60,473 nucleotides of DNA from Lactiplantibacillus songbeiensis (GTDB lineage Bacteria > Bacillota > Bacilli > Lactobacillales > Lactobacillaceae). The notes below the pieces were generated by a model that ran no database searches, had not been told where the DNA came from, and worked only from the letters and a program-made list of their open reading frames with translations. Position numbers and translations under genes: made by a program. Each line of letters starts with the position of its first letter. Position 1 is the first letter of the stretch. Positions 1 to 8,611 of this stretch are shown here, one piece after another. The stretch is taken from positions 1 through 60,473 of the forward strand of contig NZ_BJDL01000014.1 of assembly GCF_005405125.1 (NCBI RefSeq). The letters are read 5' to 3'.

Positions 1-17
1 CTACCACTATAAAGTAA

Positions 18-60
18 TAGAGGCATAGGAGCACCCCGTCGGGTAACTTCTATGCCTCTA
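18..60. terminator. stem-loop at window start
   Basis: An 11-bp perfect stem (18-28 with 50-60, TAGAGGCATAG) encloses a smaller CCC/GGG hairpin. A short T stretch lies about ten bases further on at 70-74. It may end a gene lying left of the window, but the T-run is not adjacent, so the terminator call is tentative. Confidence 0.35.
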
Positions 61-485
61 AGCTTAGTATTTTTGTTATGGCTCAATCTGTAGCCACTCG
101 TGCTAGTGAATCTGCAAGTGCGACATCAACTAGGACGTTTAGTTAAAGCGCCAATGGAGTCATGTCTATTAGCTGCAAAAGTTAAGGGAAGGTGAATGAT
201 GTTATGGGCCTAAGTCGTGACCGTGGCGTAGGCCATGTGGTGCTTGCTGAGTTGATTCAGGATTGAGCGGGGAAGCCTGAGAATTAAAAGCGCGTTTTAG
301 GTGTGGCTTATTTGTGAGTTGCCATACTCTTTGTTTAAAGGTTGATAGTTGTAAGTAAAACGTCTAGTTGAAGTGATGTATCGAAGGGGTGTGGGAGTGA
401 GTAAAATAAAAATGTTAATGCATGTATAAATTACGTGACATACAATTAAAATATTAATAAAATATATTGAAGGTGGGGACGGAAC
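61..485. other. no intact gene; possible relics
   Basis: No supported gene here. A short open stretch at 78-146 reads as a Ser/Ala/Thr-rich peptide (ATRASESASATST), which resembles the stalk of a serine-rich adhesin. It could be the relic of one. The last 80 bases are very AT-rich and probably carry the promoter of the next gene. Its ribosome binding site AAGGTGG lies around 470-476. Confidence 0.3.
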
Positions 486-2693
486 ATGTTGGATTTAATT
501 GTTGTTGTTGGGCTTGGTGTTGCAATATATTACGCTTGGAAATATTTTAAAGCATATAAAGTATATATTATTGGTGCAATCATTATTTTTGGTGTTTATA
601 AGTTAATTGGTATTAAGGGAATGTTGATTGCAGGTGTACTCTGGTTTATCTATGCTATGTATAGTAGTCATCAATATACTCAGAAGTTCCGACGTTGGTC
701 TAAACAAATGTCGGCGACTCATAACTATACATCCATGATTGTACGGACGAATCTTGAGATTATGGCGCAATCTTTCCGACTTTCTCAGGAGGAACTTCCA
801 TACGGCCGTGCAACTGGTTTCTTACAAAGTTTTAAGGACGATGCCTTAACTAAAGCTGATGTCGATTTTTATGGTTATTCACCGGTTCGCAGTAAGATTT
901 CTAATGAATTTTTGGAATATGGGTCATTACTTTCAACATATGGCATATTACATAAAAATCAGATTAAGCAAGGGACCAAAGAAAATGATTATCGAACGGA
1001 ATTTATTAAGTTGCCATTTAAGGGACTTTGGGGTGTTAGCTATGATACTGAAGGACAAACATTTACGTTTGCTTATCCCGATGAAACTAAAGAAGTTATT
1101 TTAAATATTAGTGATCCAGAGAAGTTAGTTCGAGCATTAACAAATTTAATCTCGCTAGGCTACACGAATGATCTGTATACTGGGTGGGTTGAAAAGCAAA
1201 GTAATGATGAAATACAGCAAAATATGGTTATGACTCAGAATGCTACGGTAGGTCAAGTTACGCGTGATGAAAATCAGAAAGTTTTACCAAGTGAAAGTAA
1301 TCCTAATTCAGTAGGTCCTCAATTAAGCCAAACAGAAGTTGAAAATGAATTAGATGAACGGTTCGATGATCAGAAAAAGAAGACGGACATAGATAAAACT
1401 CAAAGAGCTGGTGTATTGGGTGGTACGGCTGTCAATGTCGGTGCACATGTTAAAGATATACAACTAAATCAAATGGTTTCAGGTACAAAAGGACACGGAG
1501 TTGCTGCAGAGTATGCAAATAATCTGAATGATAAAATAAAAAATCCTTTAAAAAGAGTCCGGCAACTTGGGCAAAATAATGCTAAAAATGGCCCAGATAG
1601 AATGGTTGGGGCACAAAATATTCAGACTAAATACTATCAAAGTGCTAGTGGTTCGGTGAATGCTGGTTTTGGTTCAAATGGTATGTATAAATATGTAAAT
1701 GCTAATGGAAGTCCCATGCAATTAGAAGTTCCTAAGGATCAATATGCAGAAGCTCTGACCAAGATGAAGCGAAAGATTGCTGATGGAAAGGTTAGTGGTA
1801 TTTCTGATCCAGAACAGGCTAAAAATATTATTCGTAGAGGGAGCGTCAGCTATAAAGATAGTTTGGCAATTGCCAAAGGAGGAAATGTAAAGTCGATTTA
1901 CGCTGATTTACGCGATGGTGCGGTTCAAAGTCTAGCTGCTGGCGGGGTCTCTTTCGTAATAATTTTTGCGCAGGCTAAATGGTCGGGAAAGGATACTAGT
2001 GAAGCTGCAAAATTAGCTGGAGCTGCGGGATTGAAGACGGTTGCAATGGGAGCCGTTGTTTCTGCGGGATCACAACAATTTGCGAAGATTGCGACTAGAA
2101 GATTAGCAGAAGATGCTGGAAAGAAAGTAGCTGCTGAACAATTAGCATCTCGAGCTAGTTTTGCTATTTCGTTAGCAATCACTTTAGGCCCAGGAGCTTT
2201 TGATGCATTAAGTGGTCGGATTTCTTTAAAACAGTTCACAAAAGATGCGTTAGTTGCTGGGGGTGGTGTTGCCGGTGGTGCTGCTGCGGGTGCTGCAATG
2301 GGTTCGGTTGTTCCTGGTGTTGGAAACTTAGTTGGTGCTGTAGTGGGTGGTGCTGTTGCTTCAATTGCAGCTAAGAAAGCATTGGATCACTTTATGGAAG
2401 ATGATGCAATAGAGATGTTTGCAGAATTAAAAGAGGAATTTATGGATACAGCATTTGCGACATCAATCAATGGGGCTGAATTTGATAAATTGCAAGCAAC
2501 AATTTTTGATGAAAAAGTGGGTTCTAAACTAAAAGATATGTTTGCATCTGATAATCCACGTCATTATGCTCGAGACACTATTGTGGGTGATACATTAAGT
2601 TCGATTATTGGTGAGCGCCCAGTTGTTAATAATGATGAAATTTTAGAAGCGTATGAGACTGCTCAAAATGAATTTACGGTGGCAAGTGTCTAA
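486..2693 (+). CDS. large membrane-anchored protein with glycine-zipper C-terminal region, function unknown
   Basis: A 735-aa protein I cannot assign to a named family. Residues 3-62 form two or three membrane segments. A mostly hydrophilic middle (about 65-480) follows, with a Lys/Gly/Asn-rich part around 330-450. Residues about 480-640 are strongly hydrophobic and small-residue-rich, with a run of Gly/Ala pairs at about 589-628 of the glycine-zipper kind seen in pore-forming or membrane-inserting proteins. An acidic soluble tail ends the protein. The start is supported by AAGGTGG upstream. Codon use is AT-rich compared with genes further right, and a decayed insertion sequence follows, so acquisition by transfer is plausible. 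A toxin or envelope role is only inference. Confidence 0.8.
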   Translation: MLDLIVVVGLGVAIYYAWKYFKAYKVYIIGAIIIFGVYKLIGIKGMLIAGVLWFIYAMYSSHQYTQKFRRWSKQMSATHNYTSMIVRTNLEIMAQSFRLSQEELPYGRATGFLQSFKDDALTKADVDFYGYSPVRSKISNEFLEYGSLLSTYGILHKNQIKQGTKENDYRTEFIKLPFKGLWGVSYDTEGQTFTFAYPDETKEVILNISDPEKLVRALTNLISLGYTNDLYTGWVEKQSNDEIQQNMVMTQNATVGQVTRDENQKVLPSESNPNSVGPQLSQTEVENELDERFDDQKKKTDIDKTQRAGVLGGTAVNVGAHVKDIQLNQMVSGTKGHGVAAEYANNLNDKIKNPLKRVRQLGQNNAKNGPDRMVGAQNIQTKYYQSASGSVNAGFGSNGMYKYVNANGSPMQLEVPKDQYAEALTKMKRKIADGKVSGISDPEQAKNIIRRGSVSYKDSLAIAKGGNVKSIYADLRDGAVQSLAAGGVSFVIIFAQAKWSGKDTSEAAKLAGAAGLKTVAMGAVVSAGSQQFAKIATRRLAEDAGKKVAAEQLASRASFAISLAITLGPGAFDALSGRISLKQFTKDALVAGGGVAGGAAAGAAMGSVVPGVGNLVGAVVGGAVASIAAKKALDHFMEDDAIEMFAELKEEFMDTAFATSINGAEFDKLQATIFDEKVGSKLKDMFASDNPRHYARDTIVGDTLSSIIGERPVVNNDEILEAYETAQNEFTVASV

Positions 2694-2768
2694 ATTTATG
2701 AATTGAGATTTAATTGGTGCAATACCTATCCCAATCTATTCACGAAGCTCAAAAACAGGCAAAAAAAC

Positions 2769-2813
2769 AATCACGGTCAAATTCCATCCACAATTAGAAT
2801 TTGATTGTGATTT
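2769..2813 (+). terminator. probable terminator of the 735-aa gene
   Basis: Arms 2769-2784 and 2798-2813 pair over about 14 of 16 positions (AATCACGGTCAAATTC with GAATTTGATTGTGATT). T-rich sequence follows. Confidence 0.55.
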
Positions 2814-2914
2814 TTGATTTACAACCAGTATATTTGAATGTTGTTTGACTGTTTGAAACGCTGTGTTGCCTAAATTGACCTCTTGGTTGAACAGATTTTG
2901 AAAAAAAGATGAGA

Positions 2915-4199
2915 CTATCGATGTTGTATTCGATGTAGGATTTGCCAGAATAGTCGATCAAAAATATTCGCACTACTCAGTTGAATCCACGTTTGACGCG
3001 CGTGTGATACAATCCTAGCCGGAAATATGCAATAGGTTGAATCGTAAAGTCATGACGCTATTGTGGTCTCAGTTGGTGGTAATGCTGCTGATTTCATGGC
3101 TTGAATAAGATTATAGGCAACACCGCTAATCAACATATGAAAAGTATTGATTAGATAACTATGACTATCGGTTTTATCCAAGAAAAAGCCATCTATGTAA
3201 TTTTCGACAGCACCGTGTTGATGATATGTGTCAAACAAGCTACTGACGGTGGGTTCAACTAAGTTGGTAACTAGGAATTCATATTCCTTAAAAAGCAATT
3301 CATCTACCGATTTAGTTGCCTTCAACACGACTCGATAGGTTCGTGTTCAAGTATCTGGCCGATAATCTAGCTCATAATATTGCGTCTCTATTCCTAGAAT
3401 CCCATATAGAATGTTTTTCTCAGCCAATTGTTGAAGGCGATGATTAGACTTTAGTTTGACGATAAAGTTGACTTGTTGTTCATCACAAAACGTATAGACC
3501 TCGGGAGTGGCAAAGCCACTATCGCCACGGATTAAGATATCTGGATCACAACTATACTCGTGGTAATGAACTAGCAGTGGTTCTAAAAATTTACGGACAC
3601 CATGTGAAGTATATTGATTACCAGGACGCTGCTTCACATTTATCAAAACACCACTAACCGCGTCAAAAGCCAAAAGCGGGTGATAACCTTCCGTTTGATA
3701 ATGGGCATTATAGGCGACATTTTCTTGTTTGCCGAATGTATCAGCGTGGGTTGAATCAACGTCAATGATGAGTTCCTGTTGATTACGGCCTAATAAGTTG
3801 AGGTCACCAAGTCGACGAATAACAGCTTCGAATTCTTAAATATTTGTTTTGGTTAAACGTACGAAAAAGCGTGAAATGGTAGGTTGCGATACTGCTTTAC
3901 TTTGATCCAGTAATAGTTGATAAAGGTGGTCATCCTGTAGTCGGTTAGCGGCGGTATCGTGTTTATAGCTTGCAATGATCTGAAAAATAAGTTGTGTGAA
4001 AATTTTGGCTGAAGCGTGTTGTGGCGATCGACGACGGTCTTTGATATGCAATGGCTGTTGAATGATGCTGTCAAAATCAATCTGGTTCATAAATTCTTTA
4101 ATGAGTACTAATCCAGCATCACCCGTGAGATTACCACCGTTATTAGTAATTTTAAGACCAGTGTTGTTAAAAAGTTGTTTTTTTATGTAAAGTTGTCAT
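2915..4199 (-). mobile_element. decayed IS1380-type transposase (pseudogene)
   Basis: Read on the minus strand, this is a DDE transposase of the IS1380 type broken by several frameshifts and stops. It begins at the ATG at 4199-4197, behind a GGAGTTTCC ribosome site. It shifts frame in an A/T run near 4175, giving the N-terminal stretch with NGGNLTGDAGLVLIKEF. Recognisable blocks follow at about 4090-3836, 3673-3347 (with the IRGDSGFATPEVY catalytic-Asp region) and 3328-3050. The C-terminus continues in shifted frames with IVSHARQTWIQL and LHRIQHR to a stop at 2915-2917. The whole coding length of a typical IS1380 transposase is present but cannot be translated, so the element is dead unless helped in trans. 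I did not find convincing terminal inverted repeats or target duplications. Confidence 0.8.
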
Positions 4200-4283
4200 T
4201 GGAAACTCCTCTTTTTATCGTTGGTTGTGGTGACTTCACGATACCATAGTGGAGTTTCTTTTTGCGCCCTATAGGTGCAAACA

Positions 4284-4337
4284 AAAATCAACCAAGGGCC
4301 TTATCGTCTAACGACTCAAAGGTACTTGGTTGATTTT
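4284..4337. repeat. 13-bp inverted repeat beyond the IS relic
   Basis: AAAATCAACCAAG at 4284-4296 and its perfect complement at 4325-4337, separated by 28 bases. It lies just upstream of the transposase start. It could be part of the IS end or an old transcription terminator. Confidence 0.45.
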
Positions 4338-4453
4338 CGTGAATATATTGGGGTTAAGTAGATTTGAATTGTTTGTAAATTAGGCCAGTGCTTTTGAGTT
4401 GCTAAACGATAAAGTCATTGGGCTACTTTTATGAATAAAAAACTTAGTTCAAT

Positions 4454-4600
4454 TTATGGAATTAATTCGATATAGACTAAAAATGCCCAGTAAGATAAAT
4501 GTAAGTTTAAACCATCAAATGGGGTTAATTGAAAATTTATGTTGAATTGATTAGCTGCTTGTTGCTTAAAATAGTTAAACGCAAAAAGTAATAATAAGAT
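4454..4600 (-). pseudogene. possible relic of a membrane-protein C-terminus
   Basis: On the minus strand an open stretch of about 48 codons ends at a TAA at 4454-4456. It reads as protein-like sequence: a hydrophobic run, NYFKQQAANQFNINFQ, then PFDGLNLHLSYWAFLVY. No start codon or ribosome site goes with it, and an in-frame stop precedes it. I do not recognise the parent. The rest of 4338-4841 shows no gene. A TATAAT at 4753-4758 may serve the following gene, but no good -35 partners it. Confidence 0.3.
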
Positions 4601-4841
4601 TGTTTAAGATCCCTGATAAAATAATGTATTCCTAATGAAACATTATCTAAATCAATGATATTCAACCCTCAAAACATATGGTTAATCCACGCATTTACAA
4701 GTCAATTGTTACCTTGTTTAATCATTTTAGTCGTGGCATAGTATAACCATAATATAATTTATTCGTTAAAAATGGCGTTATAATGAAGTCAAATGAGGTT
4801 TGATATTTAGAAAGTTTCTTGATTTTGGAGGGGAAGCTAGC

Positions 4842-6119
4842 ATGATGAGATTACGAAAAATAATGTTCCTGGGTGCCGTTGTCTTGGGCTTAACTGGTCT
4901 AGGTACTATAAATGGGTCAACCACGGCTACAGCTGCGTCGTCTAACGCGAATAGTACCAGTACGGCAATTACGATTGATGGCCAGTTTTCAGATTGGTCG
5001 GGTGCCAAGTTAACGGAAGGCTATAACGGTTATACAGCTTTGATGGATAATGGTCGTTATGTGGCGACCTATGTCAAGATGAAGAATGGCAATATTCCGA
5101 TGACTGGTGACTATAACTTTGAGATTGATGGCAAAACTTACTATGTTTGGCTAAGCGATACGGCGGTTGAGTCTGGCAAGACGAAGGCGATTACGGTCAA
5201 AGCTGGTAAATATAATGAAGGCGATCAATATGGTGAAGTCGGTACTGGCTATGTGGCTAATGATGGTAAGCATAACTATGCGGAATTCACCATCAATCTG
5301 AAGGTACTCGGTCTTAACGGCACCACAGTTGGTAGTGACGTTTCGATGAAGAACCCGAATATCGGGAATGATGCCGCCACGACTAAAGTCACCTCAATGG
5401 GTAACAAGCATGGTCATGGTAGTAATACTAGTAGTGCGGCCAGTAGCAGTTCATCCAGTAGTGCCACTAGTTCTAGTAAAGCAGCTGGCGTGGTGAGTGA
5501 CAAGGCTGATTCTAGTTCAAAAGCCAGCACGACCAAAGATCCCAATGCGAATAATACAAATGATAATTTAAACATTGTGATTGACGGGAAGTTTAATGAC
5601 TGGAAGAACGTTACCTTAACAGAAGGCTATAACGGTTATACGGCGATGGTCAGTGATGGTGATTATGTCTACGTTTACGTCAAGATGAAGTATGGTCAGG
5701 TCCCAGGTTATGGGGATTACAACTTCGATATCGGTGGTAAGAAGCTTTATGTTTGGTCAGATAACATTCCAAGTAGTCAAAGCGATGGCGATGTCAAAGC
5801 CGTTTCATTTACCGGTGGTGACTATAACGAAGGTCATCAATACGGCACCGTTGGGACTGGTTATGTGGCCCAAGATGGCAGTCATAGTATTGCTGAATTT
5901 AAAGTTAACTTAGGCAAGCTCAAAGTATCCTCAATGACCGGGCAGACGATTACGATGTATAACCCGAATATCGGGGACAAAAAAGTGACCGTAGCCGGTG
6001 GGTCAACTGGCCCATGGTTGATTTCAGGGGTTGGCGTTGTGATTGTCGGTTTTGGTTACTGGCGTCTACGTAAGAAGGGCCTCTTAAAACGGCAGTCTGA
6101 TCATATTAGCGGAAAATAA
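4842..6119 (+). CDS. Firmicu-CTERM-type surface protein with duplicated DGxFxDW domain; likely XrtG substrate
   Basis: A 425-aa secreted protein starting at the ATG behind GGAGGGG (4827-4833). An upstream TTG would bypass that site. Residues 1-32 form a signal peptide. Two related domains of about 140 aa follow, each starting with DGxFxDW (46-52 and 248-254) and sharing TEGYNGYTA, GDYNF and NPNIG. They resemble carbohydrate-binding modules of the CBM9 type. A Ser-rich linker separates them. The C-terminus (about 391-425) has a Gly-Pro-Trp turn, one membrane helix and a basic tail, the layout of the Firmicu-CTERM sorting signal. The exosortase G gene lies immediately downstream. The inferred role is a cell-surface protein processed and possibly glycan-linked by XrtG. 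Confidence 0.8.
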   Translation: MMRLRKIMFLGAVVLGLTGLGTINGSTTATAASSNANSTSTAITIDGQFSDWSGAKLTEGYNGYTALMDNGRYVATYVKMKNGNIPMTGDYNFEIDGKTYYVWLSDTAVESGKTKAITVKAGKYNEGDQYGEVGTGYVANDGKHNYAEFTINLKVLGLNGTTVGSDVSMKNPNIGNDAATTKVTSMGNKHGHGSNTSSAASSSSSSSATSSSKAAGVVSDKADSSSKASTTKDPNANNTNDNLNIVIDGKFNDWKNVTLTEGYNGYTAMVSDGDYVYVYVKMKYGQVPGYGDYNFDIGGKKLYVWSDNIPSSQSDGDVKAVSFTGGDYNEGHQYGTVGTGYVAQDGSHSIAEFKVNLGKLKVSSMTGQTITMYNPNIGDKKVTVAGGSTGPWLISGVGVVIVGFGYWRLRKKGLLKRQSDHISGK

Positions 6120-6225
6120 TGGGCAACTCAGCCGGATTGTTAGTTAAGTAACGATAGTGGCAACTTAATCTAACTAGTACCAAGCAAGCATAGTGGTTAA
6201 TTGAATTTAAATAGGACGGATGTTC

Positions 6226-6825
6226 ATGGACGTAAATATCCTATTGGGAACGGTTGGGTGGCTCTATGCCCTCTCGGTTCTCAAACGAGCTCGGCTATCA
6301 GCGTTCACCTTTATTGTGGGCAGTGCAGGACTCTTCTTCATTTTAAGTGCGTTGAGCCGCCCTTATTGGGTTTGGTTTTTTACCCATGCGGTCATTCATG
6401 GTGTGGCATTATTTAGTGACATTACGAATTGGAGTACGATTATGTTTAAAACGGGATTGGTGTACATTACAAATGGGGCCAATCCCGTTATTATGTCAAT
6501 TGATTATGAATGCTCAGGGATTATTGAAACTTGTGCGTTTGTGGCGTTAGTCTCGTTTTTTCCAACGTATGAACGTAAGGAAAAAGTCTTCTACGCGCTC
6601 TTTGGCTTAATCTATATTTATGCGATTAATGTGTTACGTCTCTGTATTGTGGTCGTGATTGTCCACTTTGGTGGCGGTCAGACGTTCTTTTTGGCGCATT
6701 CGGTCATTGGCCGCCTCGTGTTTTATGTGCTGATTATTGCGCTCTATTACAATGTCTTTACTTATTCTCAATTGGCGCGAGGCATTTATCGCGAGTTTGT
6801 TGACTGGAGGCATGAGAAACTGTGA
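6226..6825 (+). CDS. xrtG: exosortase family protein XrtG
   Basis: A 199-aa multi-spanning membrane protein, the Gram-positive exosortase type. The three conserved catalytic residues are visible: Cys96 in DYECSG, Arg138 in NVLR and His158 in LAHS. Exosortases are transpeptidase-like membrane proteases that recognise C-terminal sorting tails. The preferred ATG is 6226, nine bases from AGGA. An ATG at 6220 lies too close to that site. The gene follows the Firmicu-CTERM protein by about 100 bp and its stop overlaps the next gene, so it heads a coupled operon. The assignment to XrtG rests on the residues, the size and the three XrtG-associated genes behind it. Confidence 0.9.
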   Translation: MDVNILLGTVGWLYALSVLKRARLSAFTFIVGSAGLFFILSALSRPYWVWFFTHAVIHGVALFSDITNWSTIMFKTGLVYITNGANPVIMSIDYECSGIIETCAFVALVSFFPTYERKEKVFYALFGLIYIYAINVLRLCIVVVIVHFGGGQTFFLAHSVIGRLVFYVLIIALYYNVFTYSQLARGIYREFVDWRHEKL

Positions 6826-8180
6826 TGTACTGGCTTAATTTAGCCCTGACCAGAATGGGCTTTTGGATTACATGGGCTTTAATTCCGATTGTGGTTGAAA
6901 TTATCCCAGCCATCATTTCGACGATTAAGTTGATGCGGCTCCATCTCCATCAACCGAAATTAACGCCGCCTGGTAAATGGCCGTGGGTGTCGATCATTGT
7001 GCCGGTTTATAATTCGGAAGATACCTTGTTTGCGTGTATTGAATCGATCAATAACCAAACGTATCCCAAAGATGCGATGCAAATTATCTTGGCGAATAAC
7101 CAAAGTACTGATGATAGTTTTGGGGCGTATGCGCGTGCCCAAAACACGTTTCCGGAGTTGATCTTACGCTACGTTAATACCGATAAGGGTAAAGCTAAAG
7201 CTCTTAATACAGCGATCTATGAAAGTATTGGCACCTATGTAATCAATATTGATAGTGATGGGGTACTCGAGCCACATGCGGTCGAAAATATGGTCTTACG
7301 GTTTGAAAATGACCTTGATATTGCGGCCATGACTGGGGCAATTTTGCCCAAGCGGGAACTGGTTAGTGGGATTAAAGGCTGGTGGCACCGGATTCTGGCT
7401 AAAAATGAATATTATGAATATGCCCAAGCCTTTCTCTCAGGACGGACGATGGAATCGTTTCGTGACCAGTTGTTTACGATGTCCGGGGCATTTTCCGCGT
7501 TTCGGCGGGAAGTCTTAATGGACACGTTCTTGTATGATATTGATACGATTGGCGAGGATACGGATATGACGTTTCAGATTCGGACGCGTCTGGGGAAGAA
7601 AGTCATGATCTGTGCCGATGCCATCTTTTATGTGGAGCCCATCTCGGGTTTTTCGGAACTCTATACCCAACGGCAGCGTTGGCAGCGTGGTGAACTGGAA
7701 GTTACAGCTAATTATATGGCGCAAACGGCGAATCTAAAGGGATTCTTTAAGAACTTCTTAGTACGACGGATGATGATTGATCATACGTTTACATTTCCGC
7801 GGATGATTTGGACGTTTGCGAGTATCGTGTTGATTGCCTTTGGGTATTCGTCGGTGATCCTATTACTATCGTATTTGTTAATTTATGTTTTATATGTTTT
7901 TGTGGCGGTAATCAATTTTATCAGTGTCGGCATTTTATTGCGACAGTATCCGGATGAACAGCACTTTTACTTGAAGCTTTGGTGGGTGACGTTGACCTTA
8001 CCCACTTATATGTTTATGTGTTCATGGATTCGGTTGGTTGGGATTATCAACGCGATGACGACTCAAGCCTCGTGGAAAATGCGGGGGTTATCCGAAGAAC
8101 TGCATCGGATTACAGCCGTGGTGCAGGATGATATTAATACGGTGAAGGAACAGCGACGTCAAGATAGGAAAGGAAAATGA
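6825..8180 (+). CDS. XrtG-associated family 2 glycosyltransferase, processive type
   Basis: A 451-aa membrane glycosyltransferase. An N-terminal membrane helix (about 12-38) is followed by a GT2 domain opening with VSIIVPVYN, a DSD metal/nucleotide site at about 143-145, EDTDM, and QRQRW at about 282-286. QxxRW marks processive synthases such as cellulose and hyaluronan synthase. Two or three C-terminal membrane segments follow (about 320-410). It matches the exosortase-G-associated glycosyltransferase family. The ATG overlaps the xrtG stop (TGATG); a GTG three bases earlier is also possible, with GGAGG at 6806-6810. The presumed role is to make a glycan or glycolipid used by the XrtG pathway. 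Donor and product are unknown. Confidence 0.87.
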   Translation: MYWLNLALTRMGFWITWALIPIVVEIIPAIISTIKLMRLHLHQPKLTPPGKWPWVSIIVPVYNSEDTLFACIESINNQTYPKDAMQIILANNQSTDDSFGAYARAQNTFPELILRYVNTDKGKAKALNTAIYESIGTYVINIDSDGVLEPHAVENMVLRFENDLDIAAMTGAILPKRELVSGIKGWWHRILAKNEYYEYAQAFLSGRTMESFRDQLFTMSGAFSAFRREVLMDTFLYDIDTIGEDTDMTFQIRTRLGKKVMICADAIFYVEPISGFSELYTQRQRWQRGELEVTANYMAQTANLKGFFKNFLVRRMMIDHTFTFPRMIWTFASIVLIAFGYSSVILLLSYLLIYVLYVFVAVINFISVGILLRQYPDEQHFYLKLWWVTLTLPTYMFMCSWIRLVGIINAMTTQASWKMRGLSEELHRITAVVQDDINTVKEQRRQDRKGK

Positions 8181-8611
8181 GCATGCAAAAACAACGATCA
8201 TATAAGATTAAATCATATGTTAATGCTAGTCACGCGATTCGATGGGAGTCGGGGACTGGGAAGAAGCATAACCATACTTGGGAGATTGTGTGTGAATTGC
8301 ATGTGTTCGAAGGAATGGTTTCTTTCTTTGATATTGGCAAATCCTTAAATAAAGCAATTGGGGCACTGTCTGGTCAGTATTTAAATGATCTGCCAGAATT
8401 TAAAACAGTTAACCCCACTGTCGAAAACGTGACGGAATATCTTTTTGATCAGATTGACGGCATCTTACGACAAAATAACGCGGTGTTATTGCGGATTGAA
8501 GTCAGTGATTCGCCAACACGGTCATTTTGTATCGACGTCACTGAACGGAAATTTCCAACGGCGGCGGAAGCCCACGTTAAACCGGCGGCACAGGACTCTG
8601 AAGATGCGTAG
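8177..8611 (+). CDS. XrtG-associated 6-pyruvoyltetrahydropterin synthase-like protein
   Basis: A 144-aa protein of the PTPS/QueD fold, overlapping the preceding gene by ATGA. The zinc ligands His19, His31 and His33 (SHAIRW, KHNHTW) are kept. The residues that do catalysis in QueD/PTPS are not. The Cys a few residues before the His-x-His pair is Thr/Gly here, and the Asp-His dyad of LDHHYLND reads LSGQYLND. The pterin-anchoring Glu appears as Asp in VSDSPT. It therefore fits the PTPS-related family tied to exosortase G rather than a folate or queuosine enzyme. It may bind zinc and a ligand, or catalyse a different step. The function is not known. Confidence 0.85.
   Translation: MSMQKQRSYKIKSYVNASHAIRWESGTGKKHNHTWEIVCELHVFEGMVSFFDIGKSLNKAIGALSGQYLNDLPEFKTVNPTVENVTEYLFDQIDGILRQNNAVLLRIEVSDSPTRSFCIDVTERKFPTAAEAHVKPAAQDSEDA

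Noticed and set aside
4753-4758. TATAAT box before the Firmicu-CTERM gene as a promoter
   Set aside because: No acceptable -35 stands 16-18 bp upstream, and the region is AT-rich enough to give such boxes by chance.
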